From Distichodus sexfasciatus (Eukaryota; Chordata; Actinopteri; Characiformes; Distichodontidae), in assembly GCA_032718565.1 (NCBI GenBank), contig JAVGVS010000041.1:1121501-1185500 (forward strand): a DNA stretch of 64,000 nt, in the 5' to 3' direction. Positions 1 through 10,015 of the stretch are shown here, in pieces; the stretch's first letter is position 1, and each line of letters opens with the position of its first letter. Position numbers and translations under genes: made by a program. The notes beneath the pieces were generated by a model, which searched no databases, was not told where the DNA came from, and saw only the letters and a program-made list of their open reading frames with translations.

Positions 1-120
1 TATGAAATATGCTAGCATATGGCTTGCCAATATCAATATCAAAACACATAAGCACTAATGTGTTGAGTGTTAATGGAAGCCCAGGAGAAGATAAGGACAT
101 CTTATGATGAAGGAAAAGTA

Positions 121-345
121 AAAGTGAGTGATTATATGTCATTGTGAACACATCACAGCACAGCACACAGTGCACCACATCCAAATGTGACCTCTGCATT
201 TGATCCGGCCATGAAGGAGCAGTGGGCAGCTAATATGGGCAGCGATTGGAGACAGTATCTTGCTCATGAGGACATCAATGGTACCTTTACCGGCCCAGGA
301 TTCTAACCAGACTTTCTGACCACTGAACCGTAAACTGTCCCAGCA
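121..345 (-). mobile_element. tRNA-derived SINE, family A, near full length
   Basis: Read on the minus strand this runs from a tRNA-like head (near 345) to a tail matching other copies (GTGAGTGATTAT at 125-136). It carries the diagnostic blocks of this family: TCATTGTGAACAC, CAGCACACAGTGCACCAC, CCTCTGCATTTGA, GGAGCAGTGGGCAGC and TTGCTCATGAG. About 30 pieces of this family occur in the window. The family is defined here from internal comparison; its database name is not known to me. Confidence 0.85.
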
Positions 346-367
346 TCATTTATATACTTCATCACTT

Positions 368-510
368 GGTCAGTTTTGTAGTGTACCAGTTAGGGAGTTG
401 TCCATGTCATCAGAAGGCTTATGGTTCAAGTCTCGGATCAGTAATGGTACCAATGAGGCACTCATGAGCAAGGTACCATCCCCAAGCACTCCTCCCTAGG
501 CAGTTGTGTT
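368..510 (+). mobile_element. SINE family A, 5' half, head-to-head with the previous copy
   Basis: Plus-strand copy starting with the head (GTACCAGTTAGGGAGTTG), B-box-like GGTTCAAGTC at 424-433, then ACTCATGAGCAAGGTACCATCC. The tail half is missing after about 510. It faces the previous SINE with only about 20 bases between, so the two form an inverted pair. Confidence 0.75.
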
Positions 511-735
511 TGTCATTTTGTGTTAAAACCCATTAGCAGCATATTTGTGTATATAAACATAAAACACCTTAGGTGATGCTATCAGAGCCCCACACTGATC
601 TTCTGAGGTGCTGTGGTGAGGAGGATTTTTTTTTTCAAAGGTATCCTGAGCAGAACAATTGTGGTGCGATTAAGCACCGGTTACAGTTCATTCCTGCTTC
701 TCAGCCCCTATCTGGGAAAATTCAATAGGCTAACC
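511..735. other. unassigned single-copy stretch
   Basis: Contains a short T-run (627-635) and otherwise unremarkable sequence. I see no repeat, RNA or coding signal. Confidence 0.4.
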
Positions 736-960
736 TTAAGGATTTAATTGATGCTGCCAACAGGATTACAAAGCCAGCCCTCGATGGGGGCCAGGGACAG
801 TTGATTAGCAACAGGGGTAATTGTTAATTGATTGATGTATCTCCTTACCTCTCTCCGCGGGCCTTTTATGAAGCGCTTTGTTTGTGGCGAGGCTGCCGCT
901 ATGGCCGGACAGGACATTACCATACATCTTCCCCTCGCCCGCCTCAAACGGAGGACAAAG
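736..960. other. conserved-looking non-coding island 1
   Basis: Low-complexity-free sequence with clustered TAAT/ATTA homeodomain-type cores (TTAATTGAT, GATTAGCAAC, TAATTGTTAATTGATTGATG) and CpGs retained (CTCCGCGGGCC). No domain-bearing ORF. This texture is typical of vertebrate conserved non-coding elements; conservation itself cannot be seen from one genome. Confidence 0.35.
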
Positions 961-1183
961 AGGAGAGGAGAGAGAGGAAGAGAAAGAGAGAAGAAGGCAA
1001 AGGTCAGTCTCCAGGGCCGGTTGCTACCTGCAGATTTAGTTTACAAAAGAAGTGACACCGTGAGAGCAGTCAGGTGAGAGCAGCATTAGTCCCCGTTCCT
1101 CTTCTTTCTTGTATCGTGCTAAAAGACTTGGTCAGCCTGGTCACAGCTTGTATTTATGGCTTTTATCCAACATTCTTACCCAG
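961..1183. other. GA-rich patch and unassigned spacer
   Basis: 961-1000 is GA-rich simple sequence (GAGAGAGGAAGAGAAAG). The remainder shows no recognisable feature. Confidence 0.4.
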
Positions 1184-1290
1184 AATGAGTGAGTGATTAT
1201 TTGTTGTTGTGAACACCACACAGCACACAGTGCAAGACAACAAAATGTGAGCTCTGCATTTGACCCATTTGTGAAGGAGCAGTATGTGTC
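1184..1290 (-). mobile_element. SINE family A, tail half
   Basis: GTGAGTGATTATTTGTTGTTG, CAGCACACAGTGCAAGAC, GAGCTCTGCATTTGACCC and GAAGGAGCAG match the tail half of family A on the minus strand. The head half is absent. Confidence 0.75.
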
Positions 1291-1369
1291 AGATGGAGAT
1301 CAACACTGTCTCTTTAGTTTACAGAAACAGCAGATCATACAAACATGTTTGCTGTTTGGTATCATCAGA

Positions 1370-1602
1370 CAATTGGTGGCATAACAGTCACCCCATGATC
1401 AGAAGGTCGCCAGTTCAAATCCCAGACCCTTAAAGTTACCACTGAGTTACTCATGAGCAAGGTACCGTCCCCAAGCACTACTTCTGTCCCCACTGCTTGT
1501 TCATGGCTGGGTCAAATGTGGTCACATTTGGTTGTGGTGTACTGTGTGCTGTGCTATGGTGTGTTCACAATGACAAATATTCATTCACTTTCTCTCATCA
1601 AA
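1370..1602 (+). mobile_element. SINE family A, full length with A and B boxes
   Basis: Best reference copy. The A-box-like TGGCATAACAG (1377-1387) and B-box-like CAGTTCAAATCC (1411-1422) are about 25 nt apart, as in an RNA polymerase III internal promoter of a tRNA gene. The body follows (ACTCATGAGCAAGGTACC) and then the tail GTGTTCACAATGACAAAT. It lies opposite the truncated copy just upstream. Confidence 0.85.
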
Positions 1603-1729
1603 GTAAACTCTGTAAAACTTTTTTTTTTAAATATTTTTGAACGTTTATACGTTTGTAAGATCAGATGGAGAGAAGCACTGATCCAAGATAAGCATTTCCA
1701 GTCCTGAAGCACCTACAAGGCTGTGTAAT

Positions 1730-1935
1730 GGCAGCACTAAGCCAACATGACGAGCTTTAATCGGGATTGCCAAGTTGGCATGTAATCCCTCAATGGCTAT
1801 CCCAGTGAGGATGCAGGAGTGGGCTGGGGAGGGGGATTGGAGTCAGCTGACAGTCACAATGCTCCTCCTCAAACGGCCAGAGTTTCACCAACTACTGCAT
1901 TCTCACAGTCAGAAGAGGTGGCAGCCATCCTTCCA
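1730..1935. other. conserved-looking island 2 with nested palindrome
   Basis: Single-copy-looking sequence with GCTTTAATCGGGATTGCC, CAGCTGACAGTCACAATG and a nested palindrome at 1763-1789: outer arms GGGATT/AATCCC, inner TGCCAAGTTGGCA. GCCAA/TTGGC half-sites are recognised by NFI-family factors. The regulatory role is inferred. Confidence 0.35.
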
Positions 1936-2158
1936 TCTGCATTATTTGTTTATCTTATCTGGTTGCTCTATAAATTCGTCCACTGATTCGTGCAACAATT
2001 TTTTGATTGACTGCTATGAATATTATGTATTTATCCATATTTATTTTTGGGCCTTGGACTAACCAGAGTTAAAGGCTCAGGTTACACTATTAATCTGGAT
2101 CTTTCCCATACGTGTTATACATTGTGCCTTTTATATTTAATGATTTCAAATTAATTTA
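1936..2158. other. AT-rich unassigned spacer
   Basis: AT-rich sequence without recognisable repeats or motifs. Confidence 0.35.
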
Positions 2159-2394
2159 AGTGAATTTAATGATTATTTGTCATTGTAAACACACCACAAC
2201 ACAGCACACAGTGCACCACAACCAAATGTGACCTCTGCAGTGGACAGTTGACATCAGCAGTGCCCAGGGAGCAGTGCTTAGGGACTTTACCTTGCTCATG
2301 AGTACCTCAGCGGTACCTTTACCAGTCCGGGATTTTAACCAGCGAGCCCCCGGTCACAGGGCGAACTCCCTAACTGTTCATCTACCAACTGCCC
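2159..2394 (-). mobile_element. SINE family A, near full length
   Basis: All diagnostic blocks are present on the minus strand, from tail (TTTAATGATTATTTGTCATTG) to head (CATCTACCAACTGCCC). The middle CATTTGACCC block is partly replaced near 2239-2260. Confidence 0.85.
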
Positions 2395-3535
2395 AAAGCT
2401 TTGACCTAAATGCCATCCATATTGACATGTTTTAAAGTGTTATTTTCTGTATAGAATTCTGAATCTGTTTGCCTATTTTTGTATAATACAGCTTAACAAT
2501 GATTTTTCAGGCTTTTAGTGCTTTGCATTGTTCCACCTCTGACCCTCAATGTTTAATTTTATTATGCAAATATTGGAAATCAATAAGTCTGTGATTATTA
2601 AGATGTTGCAAAACAAGTTTGTAATAAGAAACTGTTGCGAAAATGTCCATAACCTCAGAACAATTTATTCAAAAGAACCAAAGTTGTGATTTGTGACATG
2701 CAGTTGTAGAGAACTTCTTGTCAGAACATTATGAACCGGCATCAGGAAGCACTACACAATTCTTCTCATGTCTCGAACAACTGAACAACACGATCGAGTC
2801 GTGTTTTATCGGTATGGACTTGACTCCTTCAGAACTCAGGGCTCCATTGATTTGTGATGTTTGGTATGCAATGCTGGGCTGAAAATGTGATGAGGAACAT
2901 AAAGTGCAACAAAAGTGCAAAAAACTGGACAAAAATTCAATGTTGTGATCTTCTATGGCACCATCCTTCTTGAAGCCTCACTCCTCACCACTCTCATCAA
3001 AAAACAAGTCCTTCCAATACTAGCTTGAATCGATATCTTTCACGCCACCTTATGCATACTCGAAATATCGCCAGGGGAAACGTAAATCTTTCAAACGCTC
3101 CACCACAATATTAAGAAGTGCCTGAAGTGGAAAAGCTGGACAAAATTTAACACCCTAAAAAATCCTGAACTTGGAGTCATGACGCGCTGAACTGCCGTTG
3201 AACTCAACAGTCTGTCTGCGTTTCAATTCTGAGCAGATCTGACTCTGTGAGGTGTTTTAAAGTGATTCTGCACTGACTGTGCCTCTGGGGACATCCATAT
3301 ATGCTTATTAATGTATTTTTTATGTTCCCTTTACTGCCATTGTGTTTCTGGCTTGATTAGACAAGTTGCTTGCCAAAGAAGCAGTTTTTCCAAACTGAAA
3401 AACCACATTACCTGGTGTTTTTAATCACTGTCTGCACCCCGGTGCAGTCATTAGACTTGCAAGAGGATTTTAGTATAATATCAGCAAGGCTTAGTGACTC
3501 ATTGACCTAATAGCCATGCTGAGAAATATAAAAGG
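2395..3535. other. unassigned stretch, no gene seen
   Basis: About 1.1 kb with no recognisable repeat family, no domain-bearing ORF and no RNA. 2600-3260 has a mixed composition that could be a decayed transposon, but I cannot assign a family. 3290-3440 is AT-rich and unremarkable. Confidence 0.3.
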
Positions 3536-3539
3536 CTAT

Positions 3540-3726
3540 AAGTGAGTGAGGGATTATTTGTCATTGTGAACACAGCACAGCACACAGTGCACCACAATGA
3601 AATGTGAACTCTGCATTTGACCCATCTGTGAAGGAGCAGTGGGCAGCATTTTGGCAGCACCAGGGGAGTAGTGATACGGCATGGAAATGGTACCTTGCTC
3701 ATGAGTACCTCAGTGGTACCTTTGCA
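3540..3726 (-). mobile_element. SINE family A, head truncated
   Basis: GTGAGGGATTATTTGTCATTG, CAGCACACAGTGCACCAC, GAAGGAGCAGTGGGCAGC and CTTGCTCATGAGTACCTC, then ends at GGTACCTTTGC before the tRNA-like head. Confidence 0.8.
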
Positions 3727-3817
3727 TTATATAGTGATGTCCTGATATTGTTACAAAGTGCACATAACATTGTATTAACGTGAGTTTTAACGTAAGCTTG
3801 TATTATAACAGCAGCTT

Positions 3818-3950
3818 TTTGGCAGCACCCAGGGATAGTACCTTGGGAATGGTCCCTTACTTATAGTATGTCAGTGGTACCGCTAACAGTCCAGGGCTTA
3901 AAATGAAAGTGAGTGATTATTTTTCATTGCAAACAATCCATTTATATGAT
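3818..3950 (-). mobile_element. SINE family A, rearranged fragments
   Basis: The middle block (GGCAGCACCCAGGGATAGTACC, CAGTGGTACC, AGTCCAGGGCTT) is followed directly by a second tail start (GAAAGTGAGTGATTATTTTTC at 3904-3924), so two partial copies abut. Confidence 0.65.
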
Positions 3951-4019
3951 TAAACTAAACTTCAAAATCAGTCCAAATTATCCCTGATTTTCTGATACAA
4001 AAATTCCCTGGTGAACCCC

Positions 4020-4262
4020 CCACCCCCCAGAAGCCTGGCTCAGCAGAGAGAGGACGTTTGCGTCGGCCTTGTAATTGAAAGCCAGGGTTTCAGACGGCGT
4101 GTTCCTCCACTTGCCAACGATGAACCATATCTGCCCCGTCATTAAATAATTAGAAATGCTAATGCGTATAGAACAGCGTTAAAAAGGGGCGCCCCTCGTG
4201 AGAAAATTAATCAGGAGTGCAGCTTCGACAGCGGCAGCGGCACGGCTCACGGACGGTCACTT
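4020..4262. other. conserved-looking island 3
   Basis: Contains CTTGCCAACGATGAACC, GTCATTAAATAATTAGAAATG, CTAATGCGTATAG and AAATTAATCAGGAG. These are dense homeodomain-type cores with retained CpGs. No ORF of note. Candidate enhancer by texture only. Confidence 0.35.
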
Positions 4263-4620
4263 TAACATGTGCACGCCGATATGAAAGAGAGGGACGGTGT
4301 TAATGATGTCTGGAGGATTCCAGAGGAAGAGGGAGTCTCTCTCTCTCTCTCTCTCTCTTTAGCCCCATTACATATGTTCTTCATTTTTATTGCATTAATA
4401 AGAGGGGGAGGAATCGCTAAAAAGCACAGGCCCTTAGAACAAGCCACGACATTTTGTAGCAATTACAGAAAGATTGGGATTTAGATATTAGGAGCCACTG
4501 AGCCATTAGTGAGTAATTTGTGGGTAATTTGTATTTCTCTCGTCGTCATCGTTCTCCGTCTCTGCTTTCACTAAGGTCTAACTGCACCGTAAATGTGTAA
4601 TATTTAAAGACCATGACAGG
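4263..4620. repeat. (TC)n microsatellite within single-copy sequence
   Basis: The uninterrupted (TC)n is 4336-4358. On either side is single-copy sequence with TTATTGCATTAATAAG and GAGCCATTAGTGAGTAATTT, which may continue island 3. Confidence 0.7.
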
Positions 4621-4775
4621 TGTTGTGTTGTACTGAATCTTTAAATATTTAATCTAATAAATACATATATAACAATAAAAGTACATATGTAAAAAATATT
4701 TATATAGACATATATTTCTTTTACAATAATAAAAATTACTATCTCTATAAATCTCTTCACTATCTCTTTAAGAGA

Positions 4776-4832
4776 GGATGGATGGATGGATGGATGGATG
4801 GATAGATGGATGGATGGGTGGATGGATAGATA
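4776..4832. repeat. (GGAT)n tetranucleotide microsatellite
   Basis: Near-perfect GGATGGATGGAT run with GATA and GGGT interruptions, inside AT-rich DNA (4620-4920). Confidence 0.95.
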
Positions 4833-4920
4833 AGTATATATAAAAATAGATTCCTTTAAAAATAATAAAATAAATACTATCTTTGTCACTTTACTATCAT
4901 ATGTTTTGTTTATGTGTTTG

Positions 4921-5175
4921 AGATAAAGAGAGAGTTGGAGAGAGAGTGAAAAAGAGAGATAGAGAAAAAAGAGAATGCCCATCATGTACGAGAGATAGAG
5001 AAAGAGAGAAAGAGAGACAGAAAAGAGAGAGTGCACATGATGTGTTTGTGGATGAGAGATGTAGAGAAAAAGAGAGAAAGAAAGAGAAAATGCACATCAT
5101 GGACGTGTACATGAAAAAGAGAGAGAGAGAGAGAGAGAGGGAGGGAGGAAAAGGGAGAGAGAGGACACGTAGAAA
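4921..5175. repeat. (GA)n/(GAAA)n purine-rich repeat
   Basis: GA-rich over about 250 bp, interrupted by three related spacers reading GCCCATCATG, GCACATGATG and GCACATCATG. This suggests a longer period of roughly 60 bp as well as the dinucleotide. Confidence 0.85.
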
Positions 5176-5426
5176 AAGACAACGAAACATCAATTTGTGC
5201 CATAATCACTACAAAAAACCATAAAGCTACACAGCCACCTCCGTCTCCTGCCAGCATCAGGACCGCTGGCCTCAACTCAGCAGCTCAGGCCTGGATAAAG
5301 CGATGCGAGTCATGTTGCTGCTCTGAGCTGCTGGACTCGGCTTGGCTGAAATCTCCACGGATCAATTATGCAGGGGACCTGCCCTTCACAGGAGCCGAGC
5401 GGAGGAGAGAGGGAGCGAGGGATTTG

Positions 5427-5428
<2 letters not shown>
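5176..5428. other. unassigned spacer
   Basis: Mixed single-copy sequence. No feature seen. Confidence 0.3.

Positions 5429-5470
<42 letters not shown>
5429..5470. repeat. (TG)21 microsatellite
   Basis: Uninterrupted TG run, likely polymorphic. Confidence 0.97.
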
Positions 5471-5473
<3 letters not shown>

Positions 5474-5967
5474 GTCAGGGGCGACAGCAGCAGTGCAAGT
5501 AATAACTCAGCAGAGACGCACAGACTTGGCGGCCAGCCAGGGCTCTCTCTCTCTCTCTCCATAGTGAGAAGGGCAGCTACGATGTGTCAGTCAAACGGGT
5601 GTGGTGCGGTTTAGGTGGAGTTGGGGTGGAGGGAGCGATGCAGGCAGGATTCTGAAATCCCCCACAACCTTCTGCTCTGTGGTGGTTGGGACAGTTGCTG
5701 CTGGACAGGCCCACCCCAAATGTCACACACACACACACACACTTTTTCACAGCATTCTCGTCCTTTTCTTTGAGTTCAGGACCTTGAAATAAGAGGTTGG
5801 GGAGGTTGGGGAAGTGAGGAAACAGAGATCCTAACACATCAGTTTGTGTTGTTATGGGGGTCTGCAGATCATAAATATATCATTATCATAATTTAGAATT
5901 TTATTAATCAAAATCTACACCAGAACCCTGCCTTATGGAGATGAACATGCTGGTGATTGTGAAATGC
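5471..5967. other. spacer with short (CT) and (CA) runs
   Basis: (CT) at 5543-5558 and (CA)10 at 5724-5743. The rest is unassigned. Confidence 0.5.
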
Positions 5968-6345
5968 TTTAACGGGTGGATGAGTGTGTGGATGGATGAA
6001 TGGATGATGGATAGATGGGTGGATGGATGAATCTCTGGGGAGATTGATGGATGGATGAATGGATGGATAGATGGGTGGGTGGATGAATGGGCGGTGGATG
6101 GATGAATAGATGAATGGATGGTGGGATTGATAGATGGGTAAATGGGTGGATGGATGAATGGATAGATGGGTGGATGTGTGAATGGATGGGTGGGTGGGTG
6201 GACAGATGGGTGGATGGATGAATAGATGAATGGATGGATAGATGGGTGGATGGGAGGATTGATGGATGGGTGGGTGGATTGATGGGTAAATGGGTGGATG
6301 GATGAATGGATAGATGGGTGGATGTTTGGGTAGATGGATAGATGC
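5968..6345. repeat. degenerate GGAT/GGGT/GAAT tetranucleotide tract
   Basis: About 375 bp built only from 4-bp words GGAT, GAAT, AGAT, GGGT and TGTG on the plus strand. A larger pattern recurs (TGGATGGATGAATGGATAGA then TGGGTGGATG). The long minus-strand reading frame here, made of His/Pro/Ser/Ile repeats, is a by-product. Confidence 0.95.
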
Positions 6346-6431
6346 TTCATTAATCCCGAGGGAATGCCAGGAAATGTCTGGTAATTAAAGGCATGTTGAA
6401 ATGAACTCTACATGTACAGTTACAAAACTTG

Positions 6432-6590
6432 CTTGTGGAATCCTACCTCCAGAACTACCATCGTTGCATCCCTGAGCAGGACCCTTAACCCTAATTTGCT
6501 GCAGAGAAACTGTCCCTGAAATTAGGAAAATGGATGCCGCTCTGGATAAGATAAAGCGTCTGATAAATGCCAACAATGCACGCATGTCTT
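6432..6590 (+). mobile_element. SINE family B, body and tail
   Basis: TACCTCCAGAACTACCATCG, CCCTGAGCAGGACCCTTAACC, CTGTCCCTGAAATTAGGAAAA and TAAAGCGTCTGATAAATGCC. This is the widespread teleost tail ending in a 'data-able' GCGTCTGATAAATGCC motif. The tRNA-like head is missing. Confidence 0.8.
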
Positions 6591-6835
6591 GCATATGGAA
6601 TTCAAATAATATAACCCAAATAAATAAAATGGATGGAAGGATGCTCAAAAATTTCCAAGATCTCAAAGGGCTAATGTAGAGCCAGGAGCTGCTGCGTGTC
6701 ATTAGAGAGACGACTTTGGCATGGCGAGAGCCGCCCCTGCTGCTACACCACCATCGTTTAGTGGACACATCAATTTGTTCCTGTGCTAGAGAGAGCTAAG
6801 AGTGCTGGCAATGATCCAGTTCTCGCTCTCTCCAT
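6591..6835. other. unassigned spacer
   Basis: No feature recognised. Confidence 0.3.
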
Positions 6836-6990
6836 CTCTCACTCACTCACTCACTCACTCACACACGCTTTCCCTCTATCCAATCCCCCTGTGTTTTCCC
6901 TTTGTCTCCCTCTCCCTCTCCCCTCCGCCCCGTCTCTCTCCCTCCCTCCCTTCCTCCCTCCCTCTGTCCCTCGCTCCCTCCATCCCTCAT
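6836..6990. repeat. (ACTC)n and pyrimidine-rich tract
   Basis: (ACTC)n at 6839-6861, followed by CT-rich sequence with CCCTCCCT words to about 6990. Confidence 0.9.
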
Positions 6991-7362
6991 CTGCATATCT
7001 TTGTTATCTGGGTGGCGGGTGGGACGCGTCGCACGAGGTTATCCAACCATCTGGACTCGGGCTCCTCGCAAATTAAAACTCAACCTGTAAAATCTGCAAA
7101 GGAAACAATAAGCACCTTTTAATCTCTCGCTCTCCCTTCGCCAGGCTTTTCAAAAGGCAAACAAAAAGAGAGAGAGACAGAGAAAGTGAGAGAGAGGAAG
7201 AAAAGAAAAGCCCCTTTATTAATTAGACCGGCATCAGGCGCGTGCCCGTAAAACAATGTCCGTTTTTTGGTTTTTTTCACCCGTCCCTTCTTTATAATGA
7301 GTGCGGCGTTGATGGAAGGCGCTCTTTTGAAGATGACATTCAAATTGTGGCATTTGAATTAT
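6991..7362. other. conserved-looking island 4
   Basis: Contains TTTATTAATTAGACCGGCATC, CAAATTGTGGCATTTGAATT and CTTTGTTATCTGGG, with retained CpGs. A GA-rich patch (7165-7205) interrupts it. Confidence 0.3.
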
Positions 7363-7379
7363 TTGTGTGTGTGTGTGTC

Positions 7380-7421
<42 letters not shown>

Positions 7422-7990
7422 GAGGAGGTGGAAAGACAGATAGAGAGGGAGGGAGAAAGAGGGAGAGAAGGTTGAGAGAGAGGGCTGGGAAAAAGGGATG
7501 GGTAGCGAAAGGGAAAGAAGGAAAGAGATAAAGATAGACAGATATAGGGGTGTGAAGGAGTGGTTGAATGGGAGGGAGAGTGATGGAGAGAGAAAAAAGT
7601 AAATGGAGAGAGGTAGAGAGACAGAGAAAGGGGTAGAGAGGGAGAGGAGAGAGGAAGAAGGGAGATTGAGAAAGTGAGAGAGAGTGGGAAAGAGAGAGGA
7701 AAAGATAGATGTAGAAGAAGAGGGAAAGAGAGAGCGAGGAGGGGAGAGAAAGGAAAAGAAAGAGGGGGAGACAGAGAAAGATAAACAGATATAGGAGAGT
7801 TAAGGAGAAAGGGAGTTGGATGGACAGCGAAGGAGAGAGAAAAGACAGAGAGGGAGCGAGATGGAGGGAGAAAGATGAGAGAGAAAGAAGGGAACTTGAG
7901 AAAGTGAGAGAGGGAGAGGGAACGATAAATAAATAGAGCGAGCGAGAAAGAGGAAGAGAGAGAGGAGAGAGACAGAGAGTGAGAGGGAGA
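7363..7990. repeat. 600-bp polypurine (GA-rich) tract
   Basis: A (GT)7 run at 7363-7377 is followed by sequence that is almost all A and G on the plus strand to 7990, with a pure (GA)n at 7385-7411. Such homopurine tracts can form triplex (H-DNA) structures. The reading frames here are artefacts. Confidence 0.93.
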
Positions 7991-8695
7991 GAGGTGTCCA
8001 GCTTTTGTGTGATATTTTTTCCTCTTCTTTTTCAGTTGTGCATGTTTTTATTTTACAGTGTAAAGGAGCGCACACCCGCGGGAACAATAACGGTTTATTG
8101 CATTTCTAATAACAGGCGTTTTACGGTGTCGCGTCTTTGCGCAGTAAACACTAAAGAATCATCTATTAAACTCACGTGTTAACTCGCTGTTTCTCATTAT
8201 AACATCCCGTGCAGGAGTTGGGTTTTTCTCTTCTACCTGAATAGCGCCTCACCTTCACATTCATTCCACAGTCTCGGAGAGTCCCGGCGCGGCCAAACAC
8301 GTTACACCCGCTCTCGAACGGCAAATTCGGGCTGGAAATTGGTTAACCTTCAGGAGACATAATACACTGTAAAATATGCATCGGGAAGATTTATTGTCTA
8401 CAGGGAAAATGGGATGCATTGTCGGACAAAAATAATAATAAAATAGAGACACCTTTTCCCCCATCGCTCCTCCTTTTCTCTTGTCAAAGTTATGATCTAA
8501 AAATCAGACCAATCCATCATGCTGGCATACAGAGAATTATGAAACGTGAACAGGAAAGCCACGTTTAACAAAGACGTTTTAAAGTCAGCATTAATAGAAA
8601 AGTCAGGTGTGTCCAGTTAGTGCGAATGCCAACGTTAGTGATATTACTAATCCTAACATTCGTGCCAAAACAAACACAGCAACAATGCTGAAGTT
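7991..8695. other. single-copy stretch, possible island
   Basis: Contains AACAATAACGGTTTATTGC and TTTACGGTGTCGCGTC with unusually many CpGs for this window. No ORF with recognisable domains. Confidence 0.3.
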
Positions 8696-8740
8696 AACAT
8701 TACGACATTTTGCAGACACTCTTATCCAGGGGTGCATTTT
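8696..8740 (-). mobile_element. SINE family B tail fragment
   Basis: ACATTTTGCAGACACTCTTATCC is the reverse complement of the family B tail (GGATAA-GCGTCTG-AAATG). Confidence 0.5.
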
Positions 8741-8784
8741 CCAAAAACATAGTTACTCACATATTGCTAACTGCTAGCAACATT

Positions 8785-9625
8785 ACGTCAGTTGCTAATG
8801 TACACTATGTTAGTTGCTAATGTTAGTTGCTAATGTACACTATGTTAGTTGCTAATGTAGACTATGTTAGTTGCTAATGTTAGTTGCTAATGTGCACTAT
8901 GTTAGTTGGTAATGTACACTATGTTAGTTGCTAATGTACACTATGTTAGTTGCTAATGTTAGTTGCTAATGTACACTATGTTAGTTGCTAATGTTAGTTG
9001 CTAATGTACACTATGTTAGTTGCTAATGTTAGTTGCTAATGTACACTATGTTAGTTGCTAATGTTAGTTGCTAATGTACACTATGTTAGTTGCTAATGTT
9101 AGTTGCTAATGTACACTATGTTAGTTGCTAATGTTAGTTGCTAATGTACACTATGTTAGTTGCTAATGTTAGTTGCTAATGTACACTATGTTAGTTGCTA
9201 ATGTTAGTTGCTAATGTACACTATGTTAGTTGCTAATGTTAGTTGCTAATGTACACTATGTTAGTTGCTAATGTTAGTTGCTAATGTACACTATGTTAGT
9301 TGCTAATGTTAGTTGCTAATGTACACTATGTTAGTTGCTAATGTACACTCTGTTGGTTGCTAATGTTAGTTGCTAATGTACACTGTGTTAGTTGCTAATG
9401 TTAGTTGCTAATGTACACTATGTTAGTTGCTAATGTACACTGTGTTAGTTGCTAATGTTAGTTGCTAATGTACACTATGTTAGTTGCTAATGTACACTGT
9501 GTTAGTTGCTAATGTTAGTTGCTAATGTACACTATGTTAGTTGCTAATGTACACTATGCTAGTTGCTAATGTTAGTTGCTAATGTACACTATGTTAGTTG
9601 CTAATGTACACTATGTTATCTGCTA
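8785..9625. repeat. minisatellite with 35-bp higher-order unit (13+13+9)
   Basis: The basic words are ATGTTAGTTGCTA (13 bp) and ATGTACACT (9 bp). They combine into 22-bp (13+9) and 35-bp (13+13+9) units. From 8941 to 9325 there are eleven consecutive identical 35-bp copies. From 9383 to about 9553 the period becomes 57 bp (35+22) with CTGTG/CTATG variants. Edges are degenerate. No coding or CRISPR character. Confidence 0.98.
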
Positions 9626-9729
9626 ATGTTAATGTTGCTAACATTTTTGCATAATTAGCATATGCTAATTCTAATGCTGAACCCTGCAATAACATTAATG
9701 CTTATGCTTCCATTTGTGCAAATGTTGGC
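9626..9729. other. degenerate flank of the minisatellite
   Basis: GCTAATGTTAATGTTGCTAAC, TTAGCATATGCTAATTCTAATGC. The words resemble the array unit and may be its decayed edge or its seed. Confidence 0.5.
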
Positions 9730-9848
9730 ATGGGTTTTCTCTGGCTACTCCCTTTTCATCTTACAGTCTAAAAGTACACAAATTAATTGATTGATTGATT
9801 GATTGGTTACTCTAAATTGGCCCCATAAGGTATGAATGTGAATTTGTG
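9730..9848 (+). mobile_element. SINE family C (DANA/V-SINE-like), 3' body fragment
   Basis: GGGTTTTCTCTGGCTACTCCC, TCTTACAGTCTAAAAGTACAC and TACTCTAAATTGGCCCCATAAG match the body of the complete copy at 42482. A (TTGA)n run at 9786-9806 is inserted or expanded within it. Confidence 0.75.
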
Positions 9849-10015
9849 CAAGTGAGTGATTATTTGTTGTTGTGAACAGATCACAGCACAGCACCATGAA
9901 GGAGCAATGGGCAGCCAACATGGTCAGCACCCGGGGATCAGTGCTTGAGGACTATACCTTGCTCTTGAGTACTTCAGTGGTACCTTTATCCATCCAGGAT
10001 TCAAACCGTAAAGTA
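9849..10015 (-). mobile_element. SINE family A, internally deleted
   Basis: GTGAGTGATTATTTGTTGTTG and CACAGCACAGCACC jump directly to ATGAAGGAGCAATGGGCAGCC, losing the CTGCATTTGACC block. It ends at GGATTCAAACC (B box, reversed). Confidence 0.8.

Noticed and set aside
1370..1440. tRNA gene
   Set aside because: A and B boxes are present, but the cloverleaf arms do not pair and the sequence continues into a SINE body found in about 30 places. The same holds for 35511 and 42482.
2600..3260. decayed Tc1-like transposon
   Set aside because: Composition looks element-like, but I found neither inverted ends, TA flanks nor a transposase motif.
5904..6350. 148-residue His/Pro/Ser-repeat protein on the minus strand
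   Set aside because: It is a translation of the GGAT/GGGT tetranucleotide tract. All three frames of a 4-bp repeat stay open when no stop word is formed.
8785..9625. CRISPR-like array of regularly spaced repeats
   Set aside because: The 'spacers' are the same repeated words, the genome is eukaryotic, and no cas-like genes exist. It is a minisatellite.
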